This document shows positions 26,154 through 32,845 of a DNA stretch of 64,000 nucleotides, piece after piece. The DNA lies in assembly GCA_040776985.1 (NCBI GenBank), contig JAXGZL010000002.1, positions 124,001 through 188,000 on the forward strand, read 5' to 3'. Source of the DNA: UBA6115 sp040776985. Its GTDB lineage: Bacteria > Bacillota > Clostridia > Christensenellales > Aristaeellaceae. The stretch's first letter is position 1; every line of letters starts with the position of its first letter. A program made the translations under genes and the position numbers. Under the pieces are notes generated by a model, which had not been told where the DNA came from, made no database searches, and saw nothing but the letters and a program-made list of their open reading frames with translations.

Positions 26154-26182
26154 ATTATATCCGATTCGAAGCGGAAAAACAA
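26154..26182 (-). promoter_or_regulatory. Promoter of the DUF4143 ATPase gene
   Basis: Minus-strand TTGTTT (26182-26177), 17-bp spacer, TATAAT (26159-26154), about 50 bases before the ATG. Confidence 0.7.
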
Positions 26183-26234
26183 GAGAGAATTATAAAAATG
26201 TCCGGGTGAAATCGACAAGTCTGCCTTGCCGGGT

Positions 26235-26263
26235 TTGACGCCCTGCCATTCCTGTGCTATCCT
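26235..26263 (+). promoter_or_regulatory. Promoter of the ATP-grasp/esterase operon
   Basis: TTGACG (26235-26240), 17-bp spacer, TATCCT (26258-26263), about 40 bases before the ATG. It is divergent from the ATPase promoter; the 199-bp gap between the two genes is filled by these two promoters and leaders. Confidence 0.6.
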
Positions 26264-26303
26264 GCCGCAAAAGAGGTGGGGTGCCGCCGGAGGGGAGCCA
26301 GCC

Positions 26304-27497
26304 ATGCCCAATTTCGTGTTCGTGTCCCCGCATTTTCCGACAAATTACTATTTGTTCTGCCAGGCGCTGAAGCGCAATGGCATGAATGTGCTGGGCATTG
26401 CGGACATGCCCCATGAGCAGCTGCCCTGGCAGGTGCGGGAGGCCCTCACCGACTATTACCAGGTGCCAAGCCTGGAGGACGGGGACGCGGTGCTGCGGGC
26501 AGTCGGCTGGTTCACCCACCGCTGGGGCAAGATAGACTGGCTGGAGAGCAACAACGAATACTGGCTGGAGCAGGACGCCTGGCTGCGCACCATGTTTCAC
26601 ATCACCACCGGGCCACGCTTGGCCGAGATGGAGGAATACCGCAGCAAAAGCCAGATGAAGGCCTTTTACGCCAGGGCGGGCATCCGGACAGCGCCCTGGG
26701 AGATGGTGTCCAGCCGGGAGAAGGCCCTGGCCTTTGCCGGGCGCCATGGCTACCCCCTGATCGCCAAGCCTGACGTGGGGGTGGGGGCCAATGACATCTA
26801 CAAGCTCTGCGATGAAGGGGAGCTGGACCAATTTTTTGACCGGCTGCCCTTTGAGCCCTATGTGCTGGAGCGCTTTGTGAAGGGGCAGGTCTGCTCCTAT
26901 GACGCGCTCATCGGCGCCCAGGGGCAGCCGCTGTATGAGACGGGCAACGTCACCCTGGCCTCCCTGGTGGATGTGGTGAACCACCAGCTGGACAGCGCCT
27001 TCATGATCCTCTCCCAGTTGCCCCAGGACGTGCTGGAGGCGGGGCGCAGAACCGTCCAGGCCTTCAAGGTGAAAAGCCGCCTGGTGCACTTTGAGTTTTT
27101 CCGCCTCACCGAAGCCCAGGAGGGCCTGGGCGAGGCTGGGGACCTGATTGGCCTGGAGGCCAACATGCGCCCTTCCGGCGGGGTGACGCCTGACATGATC
27201 AACTACGCCGGCAGCATTGACATCTACCAGCTTTGGGCGGACATGGTCTGCCATGACAGGGTCTGGCTGGATGAGGGCAGGCGGCGCTTTGTCAGCGCCT
27301 TTGTGGGGCGCCGGGACACGCAGGTCTATGCCCTGGACCACTCGGACATCATGGCGCGGTTTGGCCACCGGATTGTGCAGTCTGACCGCATCCCGGAGGC
27401 GCTGTCCGGCGCCATGGGGAACTACTATTACCTGGCCCAGTGTCTGGACCGGGAGGAGGCAGAGGCCTTTGTGAAGGCTTCCACAGAAAGGGCCTGA
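26304..27497 (+). CDS. ATP-grasp ligase of unknown substrate
   Basis: 397 residues. The pre-grasp domain (1-110) is followed by an ATP-grasp domain (about 115-310): a nucleotide-binding Lys in PLIAKPDVGVGAND, hinge YVLERFVKGQ, and the metal ligands in LEANMRPSGG (E-x-N-x-R). It probably forms an amide or acyl-phosphate, but the acid and the amine or thiol partner are unknown. GGAGGGG precedes ATG 26304. The esterase gene follows after one base, so the two likely act on one product. Confidence 0.8.
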   Translation: MPNFVFVSPHFPTNYYLFCQALKRNGMNVLGIADMPHEQLPWQVREALTDYYQVPSLEDGDAVLRAVGWFTHRWGKIDWLESNNEYWLEQDAWLRTMFHITTGPRLAEMEEYRSKSQMKAFYARAGIRTAPWEMVSSREKALAFAGRHGYPLIAKPDVGVGANDIYKLCDEGELDQFFDRLPFEPYVLERFVKGQVCSYDALIGAQGQPLYETGNVTLASLVDVVNHQLDSAFMILSQLPQDVLEAGRRTVQAFKVKSRLVHFEFFRLTEAQEGLGEAGDLIGLEANMRPSGGVTPDMINYAGSIDIYQLWADMVCHDRVWLDEGRRRFVSAFVGRRDTQVYALDHSDIMARFGHRIVQSDRIPEALSGAMGNYYYLAQCLDREEAEAFVKASTERA

Positions 27498-27498
27498 A

Positions 27499-28239
27499 AT
27501 GCAGCGGCGGGATCAACACTTTTACAGCCATATATTAGGCAGGGACACCCATGCCATGGTCTATGGCCAGGGGGGAAAGCCGGTATTGGTGCTGCCTTCC
27601 CAGGACGGCGGGCGGAGGGATTTTGAGGGCTTTGGCATGCTGGCTGCCTGTGAGCCCTTCCTGGGGGAGGGGCAGATCACCCTGTACTGCGTGGACAGCG
27701 TTGACCGGGAGACCTGGTCTCATTACAGCGCGCATCCCCGCCAGCGCATGGAGCAGCATGAGCGCTGGATCGGTTTCCTGACCCAGGAGTTTTTGCCCTT
27801 CATGAAGGCAGACACCGGATGGGAGGGCGGGGTGATGACCCTGGGCTGCAGCATGGGCGCCACCCACGCCGCCAATCTGGCCCTGCGCTTTCCCCAGCTG
27901 TTTGACAGCCTGATTGCCCTGTCCGGGGCCTATGACGCTGCCTGGCTGCTGTATGGCTATATGGATGACCTGGTCTACCTGAACTCCCCGGTGCACTTTA
28001 TCCCCAATATCCCCATCGGGGGGCACTATGTGGAGGAGTTGAACCGCAGCCGGCTGGTGTTTTGCTGCGGACAGGGGGCCTGGGAGGAGGAAATGCAGCG
28101 CAGCCTCCGCCTGCTGCAGGGGGCCTTTGAGGAAAAGGGCATCCAGGCCTGGGTGGACTTCTGGGGACATGACGTGAACCACGACTGGCCCTGGTGGCGC
28201 AGACAGCTGGGCTATTTTCTGCCCAGGGTGCTGGCCTGA
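27499..28239 (+). CDS. Esterase-family alpha/beta hydrolase
   Basis: 246 residues with a D-family esterase fold. The nucleophile elbow is GCSMGA (about 115-120), and a C-terminal GHDVNHDWPWW segment supplies the probable His and nearby Asp. There is no signal peptide, so it acts in the cytoplasm. It starts one base after the ATP-grasp stop with a weak ribosome site, as expected for a coupled gene. The pair could make and trim, or activate and release, the same metabolite; that is inference. Confidence 0.78.
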   Translation: MQRRDQHFYSHILGRDTHAMVYGQGGKPVLVLPSQDGGRRDFEGFGMLAACEPFLGEGQITLYCVDSVDRETWSHYSAHPRQRMEQHERWIGFLTQEFLPFMKADTGWEGGVMTLGCSMGATHAANLALRFPQLFDSLIALSGAYDAAWLLYGYMDDLVYLNSPVHFIPNIPIGGHYVEELNRSRLVFCCGQGAWEEEMQRSLRLLQGAFEEKGIQAWVDFWGHDVNHDWPWWRRQLGYFLPRVLA

Positions 28240-28312
28240 ACGAGCATTCCTGCGCATAAGATAATGTAATGTGGAGATATTGAATAAACAGAATATTTCA
28301 TAACCGACAGGA

Positions 28313-28341
28313 TTGCGCTGGTTTGTACGATAAGCTATAAT
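28313..28341 (+). promoter_or_regulatory. Promoter of the Rrf2 regulator gene
   Basis: TTGCGC (28313-28318), 17-bp spacer, TATAAT (28336-28341), about 50 bases before the ATG. Confidence 0.7.
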
Positions 28342-28347
28342 ATGGTC

Positions 28348-28369
28348 ATGCATTTTCGAAATGATGCAT
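28348..28369. promoter_or_regulatory. Dyad downstream of the Rrf2 promoter, candidate autoregulatory site
   Basis: ATGCAT-N10-ATGCAT with an inner CATTT-TCG-AAATG. It covers about +1 to +22 of the predicted transcript, a normal place for a repressor site. Confidence 0.4.
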
Positions 28370-28390
28370 AGATTGGATGTGATTTAAAGG

Positions 28391-28813
28391 ATGCAACTTA
28401 ATCTTTCAACGGATTATGCGATACGGTGTATGATTCATCTGACCCTGAAGCGGGAAGGGGACAGCGCACTGGGGATTTCCAAGGGGATCGGGATCGAGCG
28501 GATCCATGCCCAGAAGATCCTGAGGCAGTTGCGCCAGGGCGATCTGGTTACCAGCACCCTGGGAAGCGCCGGCGGCTTTGCCTTGGCCCGGGAACCTGAA
28601 ACCATCTCCCTGCTTGACATTATCACCGTGATGGAGAAAAGCGTCTACATCAACCGCTGTCTGGAGGAAGATCATTTCTGCAACCTCACCCGGACGGATT
28701 ATTGCCCGGTCAGGAAGGCTTATGTGAAACTTCAGCAGCAAATAGAGGACTATCTGGGCAGTTGCACCCTGACCAAACTGGTGGAAGACCTGAACAACCC
28801 ATCAGAAGAATAG
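28391..28813 (+). CDS. Rrf2 family regulator with three-cysteine cluster motif
   Basis: 140 residues. The winged helix-turn-helix is at residues 1-70, with LGSAGGFALAREP as the wing, which is typical of Rrf2 proteins. Cysteines at 90, 97 and 105 form C-x6-C-x7-C, similar in place to the Fe-S ligands of IscR and NsrR, so it probably holds an iron-sulfur cluster and senses iron, oxygen or nitric oxide. No suf or isc genes are near, so the regulon is not clear. It ends at a clear terminator. Confidence 0.88.
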   Translation: MQLNLSTDYAIRCMIHLTLKREGDSALGISKGIGIERIHAQKILRQLRQGDLVTSTLGSAGGFALAREPETISLLDIITVMEKSVYINRCLEEDHFCNLTRTDYCPVRKAYVKLQQQIEDYLGSCTLTKLVEDLNNPSEE

Positions 28814-28826
28814 GGAACACAAGTCA

Positions 28827-28866
28827 AACAAGCTCCCCGCAGCAGGCAGGGAGCTTGTTCTTTTTA
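28827..28866 (+). terminator. Terminator of the Rrf2 gene
   Basis: An 11-bp perfect stem (28827-28837 with 28849-28859) is followed by CTTTTTATG. It also separates this gene from the convergent sugar permease gene, whose stop is at 28877. Confidence 0.85.
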
Positions 28867-28876
28867 TGTTTAAAAT

Positions 28877-30175
28877 CTATTTGCTGGATTCCGCGGTGCG
28901 GCGGCGCAGGACGTCAATGATCACGGCAATGACGATGATCAGGCCCTTGACCATCTTCTGCGGGCCCTGAGCGACCCCCAGCAGGTTCAGGCCATTGGCG
29001 ATGACGCCGATGATCATGATGCCGATCAGGGTGCCGATCATGCTGCCCTCCCCGCCCTTCATGGAGGTGCCGCCGATGACCACGGCGGCGATGGCGTCCA
29101 TCTCCTGCCCGTCCGCGTTGGTGGGCAGGGCGGAGTCCAGCCGGGAGGTGAGCAGGATGGCAGCCACCCCGCAGCACAGCCCGCTGACAATGTAGACAAA
29201 GCACTTGACGGAGTTCAGGTTGATGCCGGAGAGCCGGGCGCAGCTTTCGTTCCCGCCGATGGCAAAGGTGAAGCGTCCCACCCGGGTATAGCGCAGGATG
29301 TACCAGCCCAGGGCAAAGACAATCGCCATGATGAGGATGGCGTACAGGGGGATGTTGGCCACCCGCCCGGAGATGCCGGTGAAGGCCGCCGGCAGGGTAT
29401 AGATGGGCGCGCCGCCCGTCACCGTGTAGGCAGCGCCCCGGGCGATGGACATCATGCCCAGGGTGGCGATGAAGGGCGGCAGGTTCAAGAAGGCGATCAG
29501 CCCGCCGTTGATAAGCCCGATGAGGGAGGAGAACAGCAGTGCCAGCGCGATGGCCACCGGCACGCTCAAGGACCAGGTTTTCATCATGATCGCAAGCAGA
29601 AGGCCCGTCAGGGCGATGTTGGAGCCAACGGACAGGTCGATGCCGCCCGAGATGATCACAAAGGTCATGCCGATGGCGATGACAAAGTTGATGGATACCT
29701 GCTGGAGGACATTGAGGAGGTTGCTGGCGGTGAGAAAGACATTGGAGGCGATGGCCAGGTTCAGGCACAGCATGATCAGGGCGATCAGGATGCCGAAGAT
29801 GTTGTTGGCGGAGGCGATTTTCCGGTCCTTCCCCACCCTGATTTTTGAGCGGTACAGGTGCATGGCCAGGATGGCCAGGCCGCCGATGATCAGGTCAATG
29901 CCCACCACCAGGAACACCTTGTGGTAGCCTTGCAGGGTCATGATCAGCCGGTCGGAAGGGGTGATCTCAATCTCCTCTAGTTCGCCCACCTCCACCGGTT
30001 CTTTGCCCAGCACCCTGGCCATTTCAGCCTGGGCGATCTGCCGGTCCCGCTGGGCCACCTGCTGCCTGATCTCTTCCACATGCCCGCTGTTGGCCTGGAC
30101 GTAAACCGTCAGCCCAATCAGGGCCACACCCAACACCAGGCATATGATCAGAATGGTTTTCATGCCAGTTTTCAT
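28877..30175 (-). CDS. Ribose/galactose-type ABC transporter permease with N-terminal extension
   Basis: 432 residues. From about residue 125 on it is a normal RbsC/MglC-type permease with about eight helices and the motif SGGIDLSVGS. The first 110 residues are extra: a membrane helix (5-27), an outer charged helical stretch rich in E, Q and R (about 30-75), and a second helix (about 83-108). Relatives are usually 310-350 residues. GGAGAG is 6 bases before ATG 30175, so the long start is supported. It is third in the operon after the binding protein and ATPase. The sugar is not known. Confidence 0.85.
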   Translation of the reverse strand: MKTGMKTILIICLVLGVALIGLTVYVQANSGHVEEIRQQVAQRDRQIAQAEMARVLGKEPVEVGELEEIEITPSDRLIMTLQGYHKVFLVVGIDLIIGGLAILAMHLYRSKIRVGKDRKIASANNIFGILIALIMLCLNLAIASNVFLTASNLLNVLQQVSINFVIAIGMTFVIISGGIDLSVGSNIALTGLLLAIMMKTWSLSVPVAIALALLFSSLIGLINGGLIAFLNLPPFIATLGMMSIARGAAYTVTGGAPIYTLPAAFTGISGRVANIPLYAILIMAIVFALGWYILRYTRVGRFTFAIGGNESCARLSGINLNSVKCFVYIVSGLCCGVAAILLTSRLDSALPTNADGQEMDAIAAVVIGGTSMKGGEGSMIGTLIGIMIIGVIANGLNLLGVAQGPQKMVKGLIIVIAVIIDVLRRRTAESSK

Positions 30176-30187
30176 GATGCGCTCTCC

Positions 30188-31690
30188 CTATGCTGTTTGA
30201 CGCTGGCCGCCGGTGGCGTAGGTGAGGATTTTTTCCTGCGTCAGCGTTTCGTCATTGTTGAGGATTCCTGTGATTCTGCCCTGGTGCATCACCGCCACCC
30301 GGTCGCTCATGCCCATGATCTCCGGAAGCTCGGAGGAGATCATGATCACTGCGGCCCCGCTTCGGATCAGCTCGTTTATGATGTTGTACACCTCAATCTT
30401 GGCGCCCACGTCAATCCCGCGGGTAGGCTCATCAAAGATGAATACCCGGGATTTGCTCAGCAGCCATTTGGCCAACACCACCTTCTGCTGGTTGCCCCCG
30501 GACAGGTTCCGGGTGATCTGCAGATGAGAGGGCGTTTTGATGTTCAGCTTGCCGATATACTCATGCACGGTGTCCCGTTCCTTATGCAGATTGAGCTTGC
30601 CCAGGCTGGTCAATTCATCCAGGGTGGCCAGGGTGATGTTGTTGCCCACATTCATGGTGAGGACCAGCCCCTCTTCCTTGCGGTCCTCCGTCACAAAGCC
30701 GATGCCGGCCCGGATGGCGTCCAGCGGGCGGCTGATGGCAACCGGCTTGTCATCCACCAGCACCTTGCCGCTGAGCATTTTATCCATGCCGAAAATGGCC
30801 CGGGCTGTCTCGGTGCGCCCGGCGCCCACCAGCCCCGCGATGCCCAGAATCTCCCCCGCGCGGACGGAGAAGGACACATCCCGCACCAGCTTGCCGACGC
30901 TCAGGTTTTCCACCCGGAACAATTCCTTGCCCAGGGGCAGCCGGATTTTGGGGAATTTTTCCTCCAGCTTGCGGCCCACCATGTAGCGGATGATTTCATC
31001 AATGCTCACATCGCGCACATCCACCACCGCCACATTGCGCCCGTCCCGCATGATGGTGGCCCGGTCGCAGATCTCCTTGACCTCCTCCAGCCGGTGGGAG
31101 ATGTAGATGATGGAAACGCCCCGTTCCTTGAGCATCCGGATGGTGGAAAAGAGGGTTTCGATCTCCCGGTTGGTGAGGGGGGCGGTGGGTTCGTCCATGA
31201 TCAGGATGCGGGATTTGATGGACAGCGCCTTGGCCACCTCCACCATCTGCTTGTGGGCCACCCCCAGGTTGCGGATGAGGGAGCGGGCGCTGATCTCTAT
31301 CCCCAGCTCGTCAAGCAAGGCCTGGGCCTGCTGGGTCATGGCGCGCCAGTTGACCATGGCGGGGTTGCGCATGATGGGGTCGCCCATGAAGATGTTCTCC
31401 GCCACCGTCAGCTGCTCGATCAGGTTCAGCTCCTGGTAGATGATGCTGATGCCCAGGTTCTTGGCGTCGGAGGAGGAGCGGATGTCAACCGGCTGCCCCT
31501 CAATCTCAATGCTGCCTTCGTCCCGGGTGTAGGCGCCGGAGAGGATTTTCATCAGGGTGGACTTGCCGGCGCCATTTTCGCCCAGCAGGGCATGCACTTC
31601 TCCTTTCCGGACGGAAAGGTTCACATGGTCAATGGCCAGCACGCCGGGGAATCTTTTGGTGATGCCTTCCATCTTCAGAAAATCATCCAA
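30188..31690 (-). CDS. Sugar ABC transporter ATP-binding protein, two-domain (RbsA/MglA type)
   Basis: 500 residues with two ABC domains. The first has Walker A GENGAGKST (about 37-45) and Walker B ILIMDEPTAPL; the second has the degenerate Walker A region GLVGAGRTE, signature LSGGNQQK and Walker B VFIFDEPTRGID. This tandem layout is specific to the CUT2 family for ribose, galactose, xylose and similar sugars. The start is read as TTG 31690 with GAGG 5 bases upstream; ATG 31672 is the alternative. The permease follows after 12 bases. Confidence 0.9.
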   Translation of the reverse strand: MDDFLKMEGITKRFPGVLAIDHVNLSVRKGEVHALLGENGAGKSTLMKILSGAYTRDEGSIEIEGQPVDIRSSSDAKNLGISIIYQELNLIEQLTVAENIFMGDPIMRNPAMVNWRAMTQQAQALLDELGIEISARSLIRNLGVAHKQMVEVAKALSIKSRILIMDEPTAPLTNREIETLFSTIRMLKERGVSIIYISHRLEEVKEICDRATIMRDGRNVAVVDVRDVSIDEIIRYMVGRKLEEKFPKIRLPLGKELFRVENLSVGKLVRDVSFSVRAGEILGIAGLVGAGRTETARAIFGMDKMLSGKVLVDDKPVAISRPLDAIRAGIGFVTEDRKEEGLVLTMNVGNNITLATLDELTSLGKLNLHKERDTVHEYIGKLNIKTPSHLQITRNLSGGNQQKVVLAKWLLSKSRVFIFDEPTRGIDVGAKIEVYNIINELIRSGAAVIMISSELPEIMGMSDRVAVMHQGRITGILNNDETLTQEKILTYATGGQRQTA

Positions 31691-31716
31691 AACGCCTCAT
31701 CCTTCCTGACAAAGTG

Positions 31717-31747
31717 CCTGCGGCGGCGCACTGGACGCCGCCGCAGG
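31717..31747 (-). other. Strong intercistronic hairpin between binding protein and ATPase genes
   Basis: A perfect 12-bp GC-only-but-one stem CCTGCGGCGGCG (31717-31728) with its complement (31736-31747) and a 7-base loop. No T-tract follows on the minus strand, so it is more likely an mRNA 3'-end protector or partial attenuator than a terminator. Confidence 0.6.
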
Positions 31748-31766
31748 AAAGGGAACAGGGTTGGTT

Positions 31767-32684
31767 TTACTTGATATACTTGTCCACCAGGGAGATGTCC
31801 ACCACGGTGGTTTCCGCCTCGATGACCTTTTCATCCCGGGGCACATTGTCCAGCGCTTCCACGATGGCCAGAATGGCGTTCGCGCCGATGGCGACCGGGC
31901 CGCAGTCCAGGGTGGCGGTCAGCTCACCCGCCTTCACAGACTCAAAGGCGTTGGGGTTGCCGTCCAGGCCCACCACGATGATGTCGCTGCGCCCCAGCTG
32001 CTTGGCCGCCTGCACGGCGCCCAGGGCCATTTCATCAGACAGGCCATAGATGACAGAGATGTCAGGATGCGCCTGGAGCATGTCCATAGCGGCGTTCATG
32101 CCCTTTTCACGCACCCAGTCACCCGGCTGGGTGGCCACCACCTGGATGTCAGGATAGGCTTCCTTGCAGCGGTCCACAAAGCCGCCCATGCGCTGGGTGG
32201 TGTAGTCGGAGGGCAGGCCCTCAATGATGGCCACCTTGGCCTTGCCGCCGGTCTTTTCATTGACCCAGTCGGCGATCTTGCCGCCGCCGTTGTACTGGTT
32301 GTAGCCTGAATAGGCATAGACCTCGACGCCTTCAAGGGGCGTGATGGTGTTGAACATCACCACCGGGATCCCTGCCTCATTGGCCTTCTTGATGCCGGGG
32401 ATCAGGGCGTCCAGGTTGATGCCGCACACCGCGATGCCCTTGACGCCGCGGGTGATCATGTCCTCCATCATGGACATCTGGGTGGCATAGTCGTCTTCAG
32501 ACGGCGGCGCCATGATGAGCAGCTCATACCCGGAGGCGGTGGCCACCGGCTTTGCGCCCTCAATGCAGGCGGCATAGAAGGGGCTGGTCATGGCGGGGGG
32601 CAGGAAGCCGATTTCAGCGGCAAAAGCGGCGGTTGCTGAAAGGGACAGCATCAGCACCAGGAGCAAAGCAAACAGTTTTTTCAT
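31767..32684 (-). CDS. Sugar ABC transporter substrate-binding protein
   Basis: 305 residues. The signal peptide (1-22) ends in ATAAFAA and contains no Cys, so it should be released by signal peptidase I rather than lipidated. The mature part is a type I periplasmic-binding fold of the ribose/galactose group: two lobes, hinge segments, and GLDGNPNAFESVKAGELTATL near residue 230. ATG 32684 follows GGAGGG by 6 bases. It is first in the operon with ATPase and permease and would be made in excess. The ligand is unknown. Confidence 0.88.
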   Translation of the reverse strand: MKKLFALLLVLMLSLSATAAFAAEIGFLPPAMTSPFYAACIEGAKPVATASGYELLIMAPPSEDDYATQMSMMEDMITRGVKGIAVCGINLDALIPGIKKANEAGIPVVMFNTITPLEGVEVYAYSGYNQYNGGGKIADWVNEKTGGKAKVAIIEGLPSDYTTQRMGGFVDRCKEAYPDIQVVATQPGDWVREKGMNAAMDMLQAHPDISVIYGLSDEMALGAVQAAKQLGRSDIIVVGLDGNPNAFESVKAGELTATLDCGPVAIGANAILAIVEALDNVPRDEKVIEAETTVVDISLVDKYIK

Positions 32685-32722
32685 CAAGATCCCTCCATAT
32701 ATTTTTTGGTTGTTCAGGGATT

Positions 32723-32751
32723 ATTATAGGAATGCGACGCCGCCTTGTCAA
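32723..32751 (-). promoter_or_regulatory. Consensus promoter of the sugar ABC operon
   Basis: Minus-strand TTGACA (32751-32746), 17-bp spacer, TATAAT (32728-32723): an exact consensus. A short inverted repeat AACGG-N4-CCGTT at 32765-32778 lies just upstream of the -35 and may bind a regulator. The rest of the gap to clpB shows nothing else. Confidence 0.85.
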
Positions 32752-32845
32752 TCAGAAAGAAGGGAACGGTTTGCCGTTGTTTCCACACTGCGACAGAAAA
32801 GGACGCGGCTGGAAAACCAGTCCGCGTCCAAAGTTGTTTTGTGCT

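Noticed and set aside
28261..28312. AT-rich stretch before the Rrf2 promoter as a second small gene
   Set aside because: No frame with a start and a ribosome site is present; it is just upstream promoter sequence.
30080..31774. 564-codon open frame on the plus strand
   Set aside because: It is antisense to the sugar ABC ATPase, whose motifs are complete. The translated sequence has no recognisable domain.
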